A stretch of DNA of 64,000 bases from Patella vulgata. Lineage: Eukaryota > Mollusca > Gastropoda > Patellidae. Both the position numbers and the translations under genes were made by a program. The notes beneath the pieces were generated by a model that saw only the letters and a program-made list of their open reading frames with translations, did not search any database and had not been told where the DNA came from. Shown here in pieces: positions 61,408 to 64,000 of the stretch (position 1 is its first letter; every line of letters begins with the position of its first letter). The DNA lies in the NCBI RefSeq assembly GCF_932274485.2, contig NC_065885.2, forward strand, positions 38,577,062-38,641,061, read 5' to 3'.

Positions 61408-61815
61408 GATGTAAAGAATTGGGTTTAACGTCCTACTTTTCTGGACCAACCGGACTAATGAAGACGGACGAATGAAATTAAGTTTAACGTCCTACTTTTC
61501 TGGACCAAACGGGATAATGAAGACGGACATACGTTATACAGTGTGTTATGAGGGAAATGTATCCCGGACAACAATTTACATGTAATTCCAACTGTCAAGG
61601 GTTCTTTAACTAGCACGCCAAATTGTACACGGGACCTGTTTTTCGTCCCATCCGAACGACTAGACGTTGATCCTTACCAAGCACTCCTTCCAACACCACT
61701 GACTAGGGGAAGACACGTTGGAAATTCCCATGGAACTTTCGCGGCCACACCGGGATCGAAACCGGGACCTCGAGGTTAGCGAGGCAGCGATTTACTTACT
61801 GGGCAATCGCGACTC
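61408..61815 (-). repeat. full-length SINE-B, reverse, with 59-bp tandem duplication of its 3' end
   Basis: From the right: tRNA-like head in reverse (CGCGACTCCC, CAGCGATTTACTTACTGGGC, CGGGATCGAAACCGGGACCT as box B), body (CACTGACTAGGGGAAGACAC, CGTCCCATCCGAACGACTAG, GTTATGAGGGAAATG) and 3' end. The last part, GTTTAACGTCCTACTTTTCT to AATGAAGACGGAC, is present twice 59 bp apart (61423 and 61482). The left copy is followed by flank without a clear pentamer tail; a vestige (GAATGAAATTA) lies between the two units. Either local duplication or a severely truncated second SINE-B landed in the tail. Confidence 0.85.
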
Positions 61816-64000
61816 CCTCAAACTGTGAAGGAGAAGCCACAGTTTTCACCGGGATCTAAGAAAGGGTCGTGTAATTATGCAATTATCGTAACCGAAAATG
61901 CATAGAGATGTTTGTCTTGTCTGAATGTAAGTTATAGCTCAGCATATTGAGCCGTTGTGAATGATCATCATAACTTTTCATTGGTGTTTAAATGAATCTA
62001 GTCATGATACATGCGTCTGGTTTGTGGACAAAAAGTTGTCTACAACTCCACCTTGAAATATATTTCGGATTTCTCCACATTAACAATCATTCAGTTCATC
62101 TACTGACGTATCTATCTACACTGTACGTACTTTCGATTTGAAATCTGGCTGTAAATTCAATTGAATTTGATAAATAGGGGAATTAGGTGAACTAACTATG
62201 GTCTGTGCGGTATTTGTGAATATTGCATATAGCTAAACTAAAGATGAGCTGGACTAATAATATTGTTTAAAATTCAAATAATTATGTACATACTATGTAC
62301 AAGAAATACTATACTAGCTTTTCAATATACGAATAAAAAATGTATCCTTAGACTACCTATTTGTATGGTAATAATAATTGTTACCCAACCCAGTATGTCG
62401 GATTAACGATTAATCCTTTCCGACTCTAGGCCGACTTTCCTTTTATTATCTATAATTTTAAGTAAATAATGCTTAGAGGACATAATTAAGGACTACGGGA
62501 ATTCAAAGACAAGTAATGTCGTTAACAAAGATGTTATCATTTTTGGTACTGGAATCCACTTAATTACACAAAGTAATAAAAAGAATATGCCCTAGGAAGA
62601 GGAATGAGGGAGTATAAGCCTTATCTTTCTCCAGCATATGGACAATAAAATGTGATTATTCAGATGTCGTGTAATAAAATAAAAGCCGACTTCCTATTGT
62701 CGTGGTGAGATAACACAGAATTAGTTGACGTTTTTCGCTTTATCTTCAGTCTCTTCTTAAATGTCAACAGCAACATAAAAGTAGTGATAATTATTTACAT
62801 ATATAAATATACTGTGTCAGTAGGGGAGATAACAGAAACCTGTCAATGTCAATACAGCAAAACAAATATATATATATGCAATATTCACTTGACATTATTC
62901 TGTTATAGTTTGTTATATCATCGTATATTCAAGAACTTACGCTACTACATTTATAACGGAAATAAAAACTACTTAATATTTAATCAGAAATTGTCAGCTA
63001 TATAGCCTACGTTAGAGGCGGTATCGGGTGTTCCTGAAAGAGTATGCATATCCTGCCCTAAATCTAAAGCTAGTCGAATAGATAGCTTGGACTTGGATTC
63101 TAGAAGCCAAAGCTACTAGGAAGACGGTGCCGTCGAGGCAATTAACATTATCAAAGTCATCAGTCGGAATATTTTAAAAATTGTTAGCTGTGTGAATTTC
63201 TGGTATCAGATGTTCATCAAATACAATAGTTTGATTCTGGTTTTAAAATATGTATCAATTTAGTGGAGCATTTGGGTTTGGGTTTTTTTTTCAATTTTTC
63301 CGAATGTTTTTTTTTTTTTTTTTGTAATTCGTGCCTGGCTGGCATTTTTTCATTGTTTTCACACGATGGAGGGTAAATTCTCATCTCAAGTTGACAGTGC
63401 AGGGATGATCAGAGAAAGTGAGTGCAGAAAAACAGTAATTATAGATGTGATTGTGGCTTTTCTTTATTTGCCGATTGCTTCACGACTCGAAATATTTACA
63501 ACTGCAGGATGCCGAAGATAGAAATACACCTAGTTAACTTGTTGTAAATATGTCGACCCCATTCTCTTTATATTTACACCAAATTCTAGGTGAAATAGAG
63601 CGTATACCATTTGCTTACACGTACACTAATCCTCATGCAGGCTAGGTTATAACCACAATCTGTCAAAGCTGGAATGGTTAACAACCAACAACCCATTTTA
63701 TACCCAACACTCATAAATGTCACATTCCTACCAACAAAACCAAATCTTACTAATAAACTAGAGTAATAAATATAATGAAAGGCGTGATTGGTTTATTAAC
63801 AAGAGATACGAGGTAAGCTTTAATAGTATTTTAATCACTCTATTCCAACTGGTCGAACTTCCGGTTAGCAACGGCGAGTTCCGGTCGTGTGTATTTAAAG
63901 GATTGCAGCTAATAAAGTAGACATTTATGCTCTCATAAAATTGCCTAAATCTTTGGTTTATGTTCAAATTTTGATTTGATTATGACAAGTCAACCCATAG
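61816..64000. other. no recognised gene; poly-T tracts
   Basis: T runs at 63281-63300 and 63307-63323. Frames of 69-73 codons (62784-63005, 63758-63967) without similarity. Nothing else was recognised to the window end. Confidence 0.4.

Noticed and set aside
1-64000. CRISPR arrays, bacterial operons, ribosome binding sites
   Set aside because: The sequence is eukaryotic in character; the tandem arrays seen have no spacer structure.

Overview
This window looks like AT-rich, gene-poor nuclear DNA of a marine invertebrate, most likely a mollusc. The reasons are introns-and-repeats style sequence, tRNA-derived SINEs with a V-SINE-type core (a kind reported from molluscan genomes), Penelope-like retroelements and a Tc1-type transposon, and no bacterial gene organisation. 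The longest open frames are about 140 codons, and nearly all of the longer ones fall in repeats. I see no convincing host gene, rRNA or functional tRNA gene, so the window is probably intergenic or lies in long introns. The species assignment is inference.

Layout. 1-10.2 kb: a SINE-A copy at the left edge, plain AT-rich DNA, and a full-length SINE-B at 8.6 kb with a perfect 10-bp target duplication. 10.28-13.66 kb: a nested locus. A candidate 3.4-kb DNA transposon has inverted ends, repeated GTTCTAT(C/G)TCC motifs and traces of a spliced acidic gene; it was later hit by a SINE-B fragment, a small Penelope-like insertion and two SINE-A copies. 14-23 kb: mostly unrecognised sequence with two SINE-B copies. 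23.09-25.05 kb: a near-perfect 763-bp inverted repeat made by a Penelope-like element, with a GIY-YIG endonuclease remnant and hammerhead-like folds. 25-34 kb: sparse; a GC-rich repeat, a SINE related to SINE-A, a 420-bp MITE with a 9-bp target duplication (MITE-1) and a minisatellite. 34.8-35.8 kb: an inverted repeat around a LINE reverse-transcriptase fragment. 39.6-41.07 kb: a whole-length but broken Tc1-like transposon. 41-48 kb: MITE-1-like ends and SINE copies. 50.7-52.3 kb: two adjacent 30-bp-period minisatellites and a foldback repeat block. 54-62 kb: more SINE copies and a 762-bp MITE with TA duplications (MITE-2).

How the parts fit together: nothing here forms a pathway. The window records successive insertions. 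SINE-A and SINE-B have different bodies and different simple-repeat tails but share GGACGTTAAACCCCAT just before the tail, which suggests that one partner LINE mobilised both. The best candidates for undescribed biology are the Penelope palindrome with its one-sided tail, the 3.4-kb transposon and the two MITEs.
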